In this document: positions 23,961 through 34,389 of the stretch, piece by piece
Position numbering within the stretch: the stretch's first letter is position 1
Layout of the letters: each line of letters opens with the position of its first letter
From: Echria macrotheca
Lineage: Eukaryota > Ascomycota > Sordariomycetes > Sordariales > Schizotheciaceae
Assembly (NCBI GenBank): GCA_030411725.1
Contig: MU839855.1
Location: 124,001 to 188,000 of the forward strand
Direction of reading: 5' to 3'
DNA length: 64,000 bases
Made by a program: the position numbers and the translations under genes
The notes under the pieces: generated by a model
Seen by the model: only the letters and a program-made list of their open reading frames with translations
Told to the model about the DNA's origin: nothing
Databases searched by the model: none

Positions 23961-24038
23961 CCCCGCCACGGACCCGAATCGAACCCGGGCATGTTTCTTG
24001 GTCAACCCCCCCTCTTCCCCTTCTAAGCCATCTCGGGG
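23961..24038 (-). tRNA. tRNA-like sequence with Pol III A and B boxes, probably degenerate
   Basis: On the minus strand a perfect A-box match (TGGCTTAGAAGG) is followed at typical distance by GGTTCGATTCG, one base off the B-box consensus. The outer ends pair over five bases (CCCC G with C GGGG). The anticodon arm does not fold and the T stem is shifted by one base, so I do not assign an amino acid. Either a tRNA pseudogene or a tRNA-derived fragment. It lies 133 bp upstream of the 812-residue gene. Confidence 0.35.
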
Positions 24039-24478
24039 CATCCGAAGACGCATGGCCACGACAAGCAATGCAAGTTTCTCGACTGGGAAAAGTTTGGACA
24101 CTATTTACGCCATCGGCGGTCAAGCCCTTCTTGATGAGGCGATCGGCAATGATGCCCCCCGAATTCGATGGGCAAGGGTCGGTTCAGCTGGCGTCGTGCA
24201 GAGATGGCGTCGCCCCCATGCATCACCAAGGCACCCCCATAAGCGCATGGGTGCGCACGGCAACGTCCTCCAACTCCAGCCTGCGGGGTCACGCCCCCCA
24301 GATTCTCTATCACAATTGTCTCTTCTTTTGCAGTCACTCCGGAGTAATCCGCCAATTGTGTACGACGATCTCTGAAGCTGTGTTTAACCGAAGGCCTTCA
24401 TAGCGGCAAGGGTATCTAGCCATGGTGATCAGGGAGCCAAGAGCGGAGTTGGAATCCGAAGTTAAGTGACTTTTGGAG

Positions 24479-25560
24479 CTACTGATGGATATCAAGCAGA
24501 ATATCCCGAATCTCTCTAAGCGTCGAAAAAGGAACGAAGACCATCTCGACTACTAAGTGTTCCTGCCAGAGTCTTCGACATACGTCCCAACGGACCTCGT
24601 TGTCTTCCAAGTCCCAGACCAATCTGGCTATTCTCTCATCAACACGCACGTCCAGCTTCTCGGCCTTTGCCGAATAGCTCTGCACCTGCCCCCGCACTTC
24701 CGTCAACGCGTCTCCTACAAGGCCGTCCGGCCAGGTTCGAGAGAGAAAGTTGTCGTCCAGCGTATCATGGGCAACCAAATTTGCCTTGCGTCCCTGCAAA
24801 TGGTGGCTGCTATGATCGTTCGCGATCACTTCGTCTTCGGACCAAACGAGCACCTTGACCTCGCCGATGATGTACTTGTCTTCCGAATCATCGTGAGAGA
24901 GAGAGCTCACCGTCAAGCAAACACCCGAGTCGCCGCCGAGAGAGACTTCCGACAAGTAAAAATCACCGTATGCCTCATGGAACCTTTTCAGGCCGTTGGG
25001 GCCCTGGAGGAGGTTCTGGGCCTCGTCGGTGAGGACAAGTGGCTCTTTGGACTCCGAGAGGGTAAGGCCGCCTGCGCGGTAGCTACACCGCCGTGAGATG
25101 GTTAAAGACTACCCATGCATTAGTGCCACAGTCACCAAAGGGGGATGAGACTGGATGCCAAACACACATCGCCCACGTCGAGGACCGTGCGATCATATGA
25201 GCCAGACACGCTCCCGCCCAGGAGATCGCAGCCGACTGTCACGCCCAGGTGGACAGTGAGATGCTCGCTCGCCCGGCTCTTCTTGACGCTCTCGTTGCTG
25301 AGAAAGCTTCCCCGGCAGACGTCCTTGCGCGTGTAGCGCAGTTTCCGGGAGAGCACCGAAGACTCAACGAACGGGCTGGCATCAAGAAAGGGCGAGCCTC
25401 CTTGTAGTTCAGCGGCAGCGCTGGAGAAGCCTGAAAGGAGTGGGATGTGTTGAGAAATGGTGGGCAAAACGATGTAACCTCGGGCGACCTGACGCCCAAT
25501 GGTCATGACGGAGGGGTTGGATCCTATCCGGTCGTACTCTTGCAGCTGGGGGGGCTCCAT
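24479..25560 (-). CDS. MACPF-like (pore-forming-fold) protein, short form
   Basis: Exon 1 is 25560-25166 and exon 2 is 25082-24479. The 83-bp intron has donor GTGTTT, branch CTAAT and acceptor GTGTAG, giving 332 residues. The first in-frame ATG (MEPPQLQEYDR) is at 25560; the frame is open further upstream without an ATG, so an extra 5' exon is possible. Exon 1 ends in a Gly/Ser-rich strand (GGSVSGSYD) also found in the neighbouring MACPF-lectin gene. Exon 2 has the MACPF-type signature YGDFYLS-x4-LGGD. MACPF proteins oligomerise and insert into membranes in immunity, toxins or development; here the role is inferred from fold signature only. The gene is divergent from the next MACPF-like gene, with about 535 bp between the starts. 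Confidence 0.6.
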
Positions 25561-26095
25561 GCTCAAATAAATCTTGATGGCATCCACACAGGATGTTTCG
25601 CTGTTGCTGCTCCTGCTGGTTCCCACGTCATTCACGATGACTTCAGGGGAGAAGAAACATGACAAACGTCAGGGCGAATGCTGCAGCGCGCCGAGCCTGA
25701 ACGCGGAAAGATTCACAACTGGATCTGCGACCCCAAGGTCTCCCGGCGACGCCACCCAACCCCCCTGGGAATGCCAAGTCAGGGATAACCCGCAGCAAGC
25801 TACTCCAAACAGGCAAACCGATGAACGCCACTATGCGCGCACACAGGCTGCACTAGTACCGTCGGGGATCTGGATTTGCCGAGACTCGCGGTGAGCGTGG
25901 ACTTTCGTGGCTGCTTCCGGCAAGTAGCGAAGGTCCTCGGACAAAAGGTCGGTCTTTATCTCTTTTTTTCCCCCCGGAAAGCCACACCGCTATCTACTGT
26001 ATCCGTTTGCCGCACGAGCTGGGTCTTTTTCCCTCAGCTGCAGCAACACTGGGGACTGACCGACACGCCTCGCAAGGAGGTTGCACGGCATCACC
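25561..26095. promoter_or_regulatory. Shared upstream region of two divergent MACPF-like genes
   Basis: The two proposed start codons face away from each other across 535 bp. The part nearest the plus-strand gene has pyrimidine-rich tracts (CTCTTTTTTTCCCCCC at about 25960), common near fungal transcription starts. No specific operator is identified. Confidence 0.3.
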
Positions 26096-28668
26096 ATGGC
26101 ACTCAAGCTAGTTCCTTACAACAATGCTATGAGGCTTGGCCAAGGGTAAATATCCTCTCTCCTGTCGGCCATGATCTTACAGAGACTAAGAACGAGCAAA
26201 GGTTCAACTCGTACACGCAAGAGATTTGTGTAGACAATGCTGTCGTGGGTATCACCTCGGAGGAGGACTCGCAGATTATCATGGCCGGCACGTCGCTGCC
26301 GGTGGTCCCTCTGCCGCCTAAGCCCGTAGACAACGGCGCTGTGGGCGTCACGCCTGCTGCAAATTCCGGAGGTGTCGTGGTCCCCCCGACGGGCAACCCA
26401 CCAGTGGTGCCCATAGCAACCGTCCCTAAGGACGTCAACATTTTGGGTACGCTAGAGGCCAAGGTGACACGATATCCGAGCCAGATTGTCACCTTCACCT
26501 CACGTATGCTTCTTCTCTTCTTTCCCCCCTCTCTGGAGGCCTGGCGTAGCTGGCTGACTCTGTCTCTTGAAGGATATGTCAATAAGCTGTCCGATGTCGC
26601 AAGCTCCCTCAACATCAGCGGGTCCCTGAGTATCAAGTACGGCGAGCTGTCGGGAGGCGGTTCCGGGAGTTATGTTGATTCAGACACGTTCCAAGCCGCA
26701 GACATCAACTTCGAAGTCATGGTCAAGGTCATCAACCAGACCATCAACGTCAAGGACCAGCTCGACTTTTACCCCCTGGAGAGTCACACGGCCAACACAA
26801 CTGCCGTGCCGTACCCCGAATTCGTGCAGATCTACGGCGACTCGTTCATCTCCGGCTTTCAGGAGGGCGGCTTCTTTCACGCAGTCGTGTCCATGCGCAG
26901 CCTCAACAAGACCAACCTCAGCGACATCAAGGCCAATGCCCACGTGGCGCTGCAGTTTGGTGTCGGGTCCGTCAAGGCCGACGGACAGGCCAGTGTGGTC
27001 AAAAAGAAGCTTGATCAGGAATGCGAGGTCAACATCACTGTCAACTGGGCCGGTGGCGGCCAGCTCAAGAACAGCAGTGAGAATTGGACCATTGACTCGC
27101 TGATGGCTGCCGCCGCTCGCTTCCCCGAGCTCGTTGCCAAGTGTCCGCAGCGTACGCACGCCATCCTTACCAAATACACCGCCCTCCGAGGGTTCCTGCA
27201 GTGGGCTTCGCCCCGGAAACTCAGCATGCTCGACTATGAGATTGCGCAGCTGTACACGGACGAGCTGATGGATGTCTACCTCGGCTACAAGGCGGTGTGG
27301 AAAGACATCCACAACATGATTGAGGATCTCGACGAGGAGAAGATCATTGTGAAAAAATCCACAACCATCAAGGAGCCGGGCCTGTCTCCAGAATTCTGGA
27401 TCAAGAAGCTGGACCAAGAGCCTCTCCTCCCCTTCGAGCCGACGTTTGAGGGCCTCGACGCTGCGCTCCGCACCACCCGCGTCATGATGGTCAATATCGT
27501 TCGGGAGGTGGACGACATCAAAAAGTCGCCCATCATCGCCACCGAAGCCACGCGGGTCCTGCCCTATATCCGACCCCAGGTCTTCCGCCAGCTGCTCCCG
27601 CTCGCGGAGCCCATTGTCCCACCCGCCACGCCGCGCAGCGCGCTAACGACCAAGCTTAACCACGGCTCCGTGGGCTTCGGGGGAGGCATTCCCTCTGTCG
27701 CCGCTATCGCCAAGCAGGCCCTGACGCGGCCGTACGACGCCGCCCCGCAGCTTCTCTACGGCCTGCCGTACATCGACTGGGCCGTCCTGCCCAATGACGG
27801 CATCGAGCTCGTCCCCAATACCTCGGCCAAGGCCATCGTCATCGACATGCGCATCGACCCCATCCCCGACAATGCCCGCCCGCTGGAGAAGCAAATCTTC
27901 AACAACATTGTCAAGTGGATCGCCCTCCCTTTCAACTCCAAGGAATTCACCGTCGGCACGGGGCGATGGGAGCTCAAGACGCCCGAAACCAAGCCGTCCC
28001 TGACGCAGCGGTGCACCTTTTCCCGGCGTCTCGAAGACGACCCCATCGTCCTCTCGTGGCTGACGGGATGGCGCTTTTATGCCTACTCCACCGTGGAGAA
28101 ATGGGCCGGGTCCGTGTCGGCATCCGCCAAGAACCCGTCCCGCGACGGCTTTGACCTTGTGATTGACGACATAGGCGCGTATCAAGACGGCAACGGCACC
28201 CCCGCGACGGAGGGGCAAATGTGGCGCCCCCTCTTCGCGTCCGCGCAATGGGTCGCCTTCCCGAGGAACCTGACGGGGATTGACGGAGGCACGGTCGAGT
28301 TCTTGAACCTCGACGGCAGATCCGAGGTGACAAAGACGAGTGGGAGGACGTCGTTCCGGGGCGGGGCCTTTACCAAGACGCCGACCATCTGGTTCGCGCT
28401 GAGCGGGTTTAAGTATCGCCATACCGGCCAGTCGCAAAGCGTGCCGAGGATCAAGATGACGTTTGATGGGGCCATTGACGTGAATGGCTTTAGTTGGGGG
28501 ATTGAGACGTGGGAGGGCGAGGGCGTGCTGGAGAAGGCGACCTTTACGTGGATCGCCTTTGACAATGACTCGCAGGCACTGGTGACGAACGTGACCCCGG
28601 AGACGATCGCGGTGGGTAAGAATTCGAGGAGGGATATTCTGACGGATTTGAGGGATCGGGATGACTAG
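26096..28668 (+). CDS. MACPF-like protein with C-terminal H-type lectin domain
   Basis: Three exons: 26096-26145, 26202-26503 and 26573-28668, giving 815 residues. Intron 1 (56 bp) has GTAAAT...AAAG; intron 2 (69 bp, open in frame) has GTATGC, branch CTGACT and acceptor GAAG. The start ATG has a good context (TCACCATGG) and yields the family-like opening LVPYNNAMRLGQGFNSYTQ. The N-terminal half has alternating strands, a GGGSGSY segment and the MACPF-type signature YGDSFISGFQEGG. Near the C-terminus a tandem of SFRGGAFTKTPTIWFALSGF and GFSWGIETWEG matches H-type lectin (GalNAc-binding, discoidin I C-terminal type) domains. The architecture suggests a glycan-targeted membrane-acting protein. 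No secretion signal is seen, so it may act in the cytosol or leave unconventionally. Confidence 0.7.
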
Positions 28669-29685
28669 AGGGATCTAGCTGTTTTTAAAATCCGGACCTG
28701 CAGGTAGTTCTCATTTGCTAACGGACGCCAAGAATTCAGATCCATAGTGATGATTTCAGCCCTTTAATTTTTTTTTTTCATAAAACCACTTTCTCGATCC
28801 CTACTATAATTGGAGTGAGCAAAAAGGGTACGAGAGGGTAAGCAAAGAAATTCTGCTCAAGGCGTAAGCACGCTCTAAGCAAAGGTGAGCAAGCTACTCA
28901 TCAGTAAGTACAAATCTCCATACAAATCCAGGTATCTCCTCAGAGGCGGTTGCCACTGAGTTAAAATGGGAGGGCCCACGTTTAGCAACCCAATGAATAG
29001 ATCGAAGCAATCCGCTTAGGGAGTGTCTCAGCTTAAGGGTGCTGAGGATGGTGAGATTTATCTACTTTCGTGAATATGGAAGATGGGAATATAGGTCTAA
29101 TAGGGGACGTAAACTGGTTTTGATGTGACTCTAGGAGGAAGGGAAGAGGAGCGAAAAGGGGTTGGGGGGTGGTCCCAGTTTTGGGCCACCCATGTCCCAC
29201 AAGCTACGACCTCGCGAAAAGCTGCCATTTAAACTGCAGAGTACTGCCTACTCGTCTAAACCATCTTTGGAAATTTCTCTGATTATTTCCTGAGCAGCGC
29301 CTGAGTAGTGTCTAAGCAAGGTAGCTAGGGGTGGTGCGGGTGACTGGGGTTTGGTGGGGGCAAATTTAGGGTAAAACAACAGCCCTATGTTTACACCAAA
29401 GTCGCCCTCACCAATTTCCACTTCATCAGGCTATTCCAATTCCATTCTCGTATCACCTATGCCCAAATGCGCAAAACGAGCCTCTGCAAGTCGCACATTG
29501 CCGATCATGTGCGAATGAAGCCATAATTACGTCCCCATTTTCGTAGCTAGTATACCCAAAGAATCATCAAAATATCTCTGAGAGCAAAGACAGGCTTCTA
29601 GCTTCCAGCCCGACACCTTGACACCGACCTTCATGACTGCCTCGATACCGGGGCAGGTAGGAGGAACTCAGATGATCACAACCTT
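28669..29685. other. Intergenic, about 1 kb, no gene
   Basis: No open frame of note. It contains repeated short (T/G)AGCAA words on one strand at 28817-28890 and again at 29292-29320, and a GTGGTCCCA...TGGGCCACC hairpin near 29170. I could not pair these into an element. Confidence 0.4.
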
Positions 29686-30420
29686 CTATTGTTCTCCGAC
29701 CTGCAGAAGGTTCGCTACCTCATCTTGAATCTCAAAGCTCCCAACCCGCCGGTAGCTACCACTTGTCTGAGTATCGTGTACCAGAACTAAGCCAAAATTT
29801 TCGTTTAAGAAGGCGGCAAAGCAGCTTGGGAATGGCTCCACATCGAAGAGGACCTGTGCCGTCACACATAAATTAGATTTAGACGACCTGGTGGGTTTTG
29901 AGAAGGTAGTATTCGAGCGCTTCTGGCTGCTCGAGCCTTCTGATGTGTCTTCATATTTGACTTCGCCGCTGCCAGCCCGACTGGTCCAGAAAATTGTGGC
30001 GGGGATGTGAAACCGCCGTGGAGCTTGGAAGATGAAGGCGGCGGAGGCAACAATTTGACATCTCCCAAGACAGTCTGCCATGAAAAACTGATGTTAGCGG
30101 TACTATACTACCCGGGAAAGAAGGAAACCTTGGGTGCATCGGTAAGCTCCTACCATGATACTTGCCGCCGCTGACTTGACCCGTCCAAAGATATCATGTC
30201 TGAGAGGCTCGACGCGAACGTCTAAGACCTTAGCAAACAGCCGACCCGACCCACCAGTATTGAGTGGAATTTAATCTCTCCGTCCACCGCCGCCCACGAC
30301 CAAGACGGCGCTCGATACTCGGCCGGTCTTGTGATGCTTGCATTCGTGGCGTCCGGCATAGCCTTAGTATGTTGCTCGTCGTCGCAGTTGTGCGTGGCGG
30401 CATGAATCTTCCTCCCCCAA
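29686..30420 (-). pseudogene. C-terminal relic of a HET-domain protein
   Basis: Minus-strand pieces match the conserved C-terminal part of large fungal HET proteins: RPAEYRAPSWSWAAVDGEIK (about 30325-30268), KVLDVRVEPLRHDIFGRVKS (about 30225-30165), and GLVLVHDTQTSGSYRRVGSF (about 29795-29735). They lie in order but in different frames with intervening stops. The HET domain itself and any start are missing; upstream sequence to 30560 is non-coding. Introns could explain one shift but not the absent N-terminus. Truncated pseudogene. Confidence 0.7.
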
Positions 30421-30956
30421 CAGATCCCGCCGAGGATGTTTTAACCTTCACATACGCCGTCTCAATACACGGTCACAGCTTCGCATACTAACGGCCAAGC
30501 CTGGACGAACTACTCACGTTACAGGCTTGTTTATCTTTTTAAAACTAAAACTGCGATATTTCTAAGAGCGCCTGTTTAAAGCGTAAGCTGTCAAGCGGTT
30601 GTCAGAAAAAAACGGACTGCAAAAATCCAGCACGAGACACTGTATTAACAGAGGCTTAGCAGCTCTCCCGCTTTCCATCACCCCACGAAGTGGGCCAGCC
30701 TTACAATTATACTTGAAAACTAACGCTTAAAGATTAGAAAAAAAAGATTAGATACCTAGGGAACATATATCGAGGTTATTGCGAGGTTCGAGAGAAAACA
30801 TAAGACCCTCCATTCAATCCATCCGGCATCCAGGTCCCACTGGGTCCGGAAAGAACCACTTTTCCGGCTCCTCCGGACTTGCCGGACCGCACCCGGCCAA
30901 CACTGATACAGGTACCAAATCAGGTCGCCTCCCTTCAAAAAGAGAAGGACTACGAA
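30421..30956. other. Intergenic with one MITE-end fragment
   Basis: No gene. At 30592 CAAGCGGTTGTC plus an A-run resembles the terminal repeat of the 332-bp MITE at 12138-12469; no matching second end was found nearby, so this is a degenerate or truncated copy. Confidence 0.4.
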
Positions 30957-33245
30957 TCACCCCAGCACGACATCAACCCTCTCAGTCTCTTGCCGATCCC
31001 AAACATCCGCTCGGATCCTTCCAACACCCTTCCGATACGCGACACCACCTCCGTCCCTGTCCCAGCCTATCCACATGACGTTGTAAAAACCATACGGCAC
31101 GACCGCCTTGTCCGCTCGACAGGGTTTCAAGCGCGTGTGGCATCGGTCCACGCAGTCAGAGTGGAAGTACTCTAGCTCGGGAATCGTGCTGTTGCCGATG
31201 AGAAAACTCTCGGAGCAAATACCTTTCGAGAGGACGATGAGTTCTAGTCGAGATCCTGGTTTTGGTATCTCGCTGTGATTAGTAGATGTTGTGTTCAGCC
31301 GAAGTGCTCCGATCACGGCGTTGTTATCGTCGACAAGACCGATATCGCAACAAGCATTGCTTTGTCGTGGTGTTTTTTGAGGCGACCCTAACACTGTACT
31401 GGCGGGGATATAGCACCGCTTTGTTTGGAAGTATAAATAGGGGAGCCAATCATTGTGGGACCGTGGTAATGGGGTTAATGGAAGCGGTATTTCAAGGCGG
31501 AACCAGCCCTTGACGTTTGCTCCCGCTACAGGTGTTCCTTCATTCGGTACATCAGCGTTGTATGAACTAGCGATGCGGGTTTTCTGTCTGCCGTCGGTAG
31601 AAAGCCTTTCGATCTTATAGAATTCCACGCATGACATGATTCCTATTGTGGAGGTAAAACTCATGCTTGGCGGGTTCTGCGACTCTGACTCTAAGATCAG
31701 CTCGAAAAGGACCTCCCACAGCGATGAATCCAGGGAGCCTCCAGTCCAGGCTAGGGGTGACCAAGATGGCGCTGCGGGGTGAAGCCTGGAACTTTCCGAG
31801 TCGCAGCGACGGACGAGCGGCTGCGCAGGCATCCACAACAGGAACGCCTCGAAAAGAATTTCCGGTATCCCGTAGAGAATCCCGCCGGAAAGGCATCTGG
31901 CTTGACAAGTCGTTATTCCCGAGAAGGCGCGGACCGCGTCACCTTCGTACGTCAGAACCCGACGGCTGAAGTTGGATAGTAGGGAAGCGTAGCATAAAGG
32001 GTCTGGGAACTGCCTTCGTATCGCCCGAGAGGTATCGCCGCTGCCGTATACCTGCCACTCCCTGGGATGTGTCTCGGAGAAGTTGGATCGCCGACAGTTC
32101 CAGATGACGCCGGTGTTGTGAAATCGCAGGGCGCGCGGTGCGAGGATTTCTTCTTGTAAAGTCCAGCCGCGGGTGTAGTATTTTGATTCGGTGATTGCTT
32201 CGCTGTGTGTTGAGTGAGGCGTGAGAATGGTGTTGTTGGGTAAGACGAGCGTTTTGAGGGGCCAGCGCCCGTTCCGAGACGGGGAGCTAGTATTGATACC
32301 TGGGAGTCCAGAAGCACCATCACCACTCGCGGCAAGAATGGCAAGGGAGCAGTTGCTGTAGATGGCTGCCATGTTTTGTATTTGTTGACGTTTGTGTTCC
32401 TCGTCGTCTTGCACAATGCACAATCTGTCTACCCAGAGATAGCGGAAGCCAAGGCGCGCGGTGACAAGCATAGCATCCCTGATAGTTGGAGCGAGCTGTT
32501 TCCCTAGCGGTGAGGACGTTGCTAAAGAGCGCGGTTCGGCCAAAGCGTCCATGTTGTCCGTGATAGCAATCAAGGGGTCACGGTCGCTGCCCCAGACATA
32601 ACTTAAAGCGAGGTAGTCGACTGAGCCTGGTTGTTCCGTTATGCATTCGAGGATCACGTCGATGAGGAATAAATTATCCGGGCGGTCGATGCATTCCCAG
32701 GAGTCGTGGTTCACCCCGAAGCAGGTACCTCTGTGGTGTTTGCAACAATGAGAGAGCCAGCCTCGGATTTCGTCCCAATCCACCACGGAATCTTGCACAA
32801 GAATCCTGAGGTGCCCCTCTCCGTGGGCCTTATGAGCGGCGACCTCACTGCCCTCAGTTGCTTCATATTGCTCCCGGGTCAGGCATCTAGCAAAGGCTAG
32901 ACTTGCTCCGTGGAAAGGGACTGGCAAACCGCCGGGAAGACGCGGCACGTGGGGGGTGATGTACCAGCCTCCAATGAGCTCTGAGTACGTGATGTCGATG
33001 GTGTAGTTGTCTTGGAGGGTGACCGAGGGGTCTTCTTCAGTGACCACGGTGGTGATCATGTTTAGGAATAAGGCGCAAACGGGACAGCGAGACGCATTTC
33101 GCCGGTAATCAGCGATGGTGCCGAGAGTTGCGAACGAAGTGGGTAATGGCCCATGAAGAACGACGGCCTCGGCGATCGAGCACTGTTGACAATTTTGGTC
33201 GGAAAAGGATGCACGTTGGAGAGCGAATGGGATGGCTGGTTCCAT
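30957..33245 (-). CDS. HET-domain protein with N-terminal Cys-rich segment
   Basis: A single 762-residue exon from the ATG at 33245. The N-terminus carries CQQC and CPVC pairs, a layout common in fungal HET proteins and probably metal-binding. The HET domain spans about residues 211-370: YLALSYVWG, FRYLWVDRLCIVQDDEEHKR, NMAAIYSNCSLAILAASG and the post-domain YYTRGWTLQEEILAPRALRF. The C-terminal half is variable, ending after a GFYNVMWIGWDRDGG segment typical of the family. Expected role: trigger of cell death in non-self recognition. No intron, no break; likely intact. The neighbouring HET relic at 29686-30420 is a separate gene since this protein has its own C-terminus. Confidence 0.92.
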   Translation of the reverse strand: MEPAIPFALQRASFSDQNCQQCSIAEAVVLHGPLPTSFATLGTIADYRRNASRCPVCALFLNMITTVVTEEDPSVTLQDNYTIDITYSELIGGWYITPHVPRLPGGLPVPFHGASLAFARCLTREQYEATEGSEVAAHKAHGEGHLRILVQDSVVDWDEIRGWLSHCCKHHRGTCFGVNHDSWECIDRPDNLFLIDVILECITEQPGSVDYLALSYVWGSDRDPLIAITDNMDALAEPRSLATSSPLGKQLAPTIRDAMLVTARLGFRYLWVDRLCIVQDDEEHKRQQIQNMAAIYSNCSLAILAASGDGASGLPGINTSSPSRNGRWPLKTLVLPNNTILTPHSTHSEAITESKYYTRGWTLQEEILAPRALRFHNTGVIWNCRRSNFSETHPREWQVYGSGDTSRAIRRQFPDPLCYASLLSNFSRRVLTYEGDAVRAFSGITTCQARCLSGGILYGIPEILFEAFLLWMPAQPLVRRCDSESSRLHPAAPSWSPLAWTGGSLDSSLWEVLFELILESESQNPPSMSFTSTIGIMSCVEFYKIERLSTDGRQKTRIASSYNADVPNEGTPVAGANVKGWFRLEIPLPLTPLPRSHNDWLPYLYFQTKRCYIPASTVLGSPQKTPRQSNACCDIGLVDDNNAVIGALRLNTTSTNHSEIPKPGSRLELIVLSKGICSESFLIGNSTIPELEYFHSDCVDRCHTRLKPCRADKAVVPYGFYNVMWIGWDRDGGGVAYRKGVGRIRADVWDRQETERVDVVLG

Positions 33246-33761
33246 GGCGATGTTGACGAGGCTGGTCTGGCGTGGGATGGGATTAATGTTGGTTTGCGGT
33301 AATGTTCTGCTGGCGCGATGTGATGTCTCGCAACCGGGTTGGGAAGCTGGTGAAACTTGCCTTACGCGAAATGTCGGACTCCCTGGGGGGCTGTGTTATC
33401 TCGCATGCGCCTGACGATGCCGCGCAATCTGCATGCAGTGTGTGGTTGGGGGCCATGGGGGTGCAAATGAGAGCTGTGTTTGACGAACTAGTGCAGCCGC
33501 ATGTCTTTCAGCCCAATCGTCGAGCTCAGTGGCATCGAGCCCGATTCTGTTTTGAGGTTAGGCTCGTAGATCTTTTGACCATTTAGGAGCTTCAGGTATT
33601 GCATAGGAGGCGTCTAGTCGACGTCGTGGAACACGACAACCCCGCATGTAGCACGCCAGGCCATTATCTCTTATCACGCTACAATTTCATGTAGTACTCA
33701 TCAAATCCATCCAATGCTCAATACTTTCCCTATAGTCAGCGCTACATCCCCATAGACTCAA
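33246..33761. other. Intergenic, no gene recognised
   Basis: Upstream region of the HET gene. Only short overlapping frames without domain features. Confidence 0.4.
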
Positions 33762-34389
33762 ATGAGGCGCCATAACAGCCCGCCTCGACCATCGGTGCGG
33801 GTGTACAGAGGACAGGCCATTGATGCCGATGATCTTCCTTCCTCTTCAGAAAGCTCCAGCATTGTACCGACCATATGTACGACGGAACCACGTCCCGGTC
33901 GCGAAGGTGCCTGGCCACCGCCGCCTGGATCCCGATGGAGAAGGACCTCTCAATCTCCGATCTCTTCCCAAACACGTCGAACTCGGACCTAGACGGCCAG
34001 CCAGGCCCTCTGAGCTTGCGCAGTTAGACTTCTCACCTCGGCTAGCTGCGGCGGGGAACATCCATCTTTTTGTCAAAGATCTTGACAAGAACAACAACAA
34101 CAACAACAACAATGTGGATGATGTCTAACATCGCGAGCATGTGACCGGGTATAGCATATATCTGGCCACGCTGCAGCGCATGGTGCTGTGCGACCTCCGC
34201 AGCCGTCCTGCCGCAACCGTGCGCGAGCTAGAATACGGGAGACGCGCAGACAGGGCGCTGATGTGTGAGGCGAAGGACTTGTTGAGTGAGTACTGTAATA
34301 CGGTACGGGACTACGATTTTATAACGGAACAATTGGCGAAGACTTATGAGGAAGGAGAGGGCGATTTATTTCAAAGCAAACAAAAGTAA
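33762..34389 (+). CDS. Small unknown gene, probably spliced
   Basis: Two protein-like segments in different frames suggest a spliced gene. The first (from the ATG at 33762) starts MRRHNSPPRPSVRVYRGQ and is Ser/Pro-rich. The second (34141-34389) has a regular helix-forming run with LATLQRMVLCDLRSR and AKDLLSEYCNTVRDYDFI, ending at 34387-34389. It resembles the helical N-terminal part of fungal DUF6594-type membrane proteins, but the usual C-terminal transmembrane helices are missing. A plausible last acceptor is GGTATAG before 34158 with branch TCTAAC at 34124. An AAC microsatellite (34087-34112) lies between them. The exact exon structure is unresolved; it may be a truncated gene. Confidence 0.35.
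34087..34112. repeat. AAC trinucleotide microsatellite
   Basis: Seven to eight tandem AAC units. They read as poly-Asn in one frame but probably sit in intron or frame-shifted sequence of the small gene. Confidence 0.8.

Noticed and set aside
25876..26095. N-terminal 70-plus residues of the naive open frame before the MACPF-lectin gene
   Set aside because: The frame begins with TTG, is unlike the family, and a well-placed ATG at 26096 with a good intron gives the conserved N-terminus.
26680..28437. Long minus-strand open frames (27417-26680 and 28437-27643)
   Set aside because: Both are antisense to the MACPF-lectin exon 3; no domain or start context supports them.
33820..34128. Frame ending in poly-Asn (34087-34112) as a coding feature
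   Set aside because: The poly-Asn comes from an AAC microsatellite and the frame lacks conserved sequence; it probably spans intron or shifted sequence.
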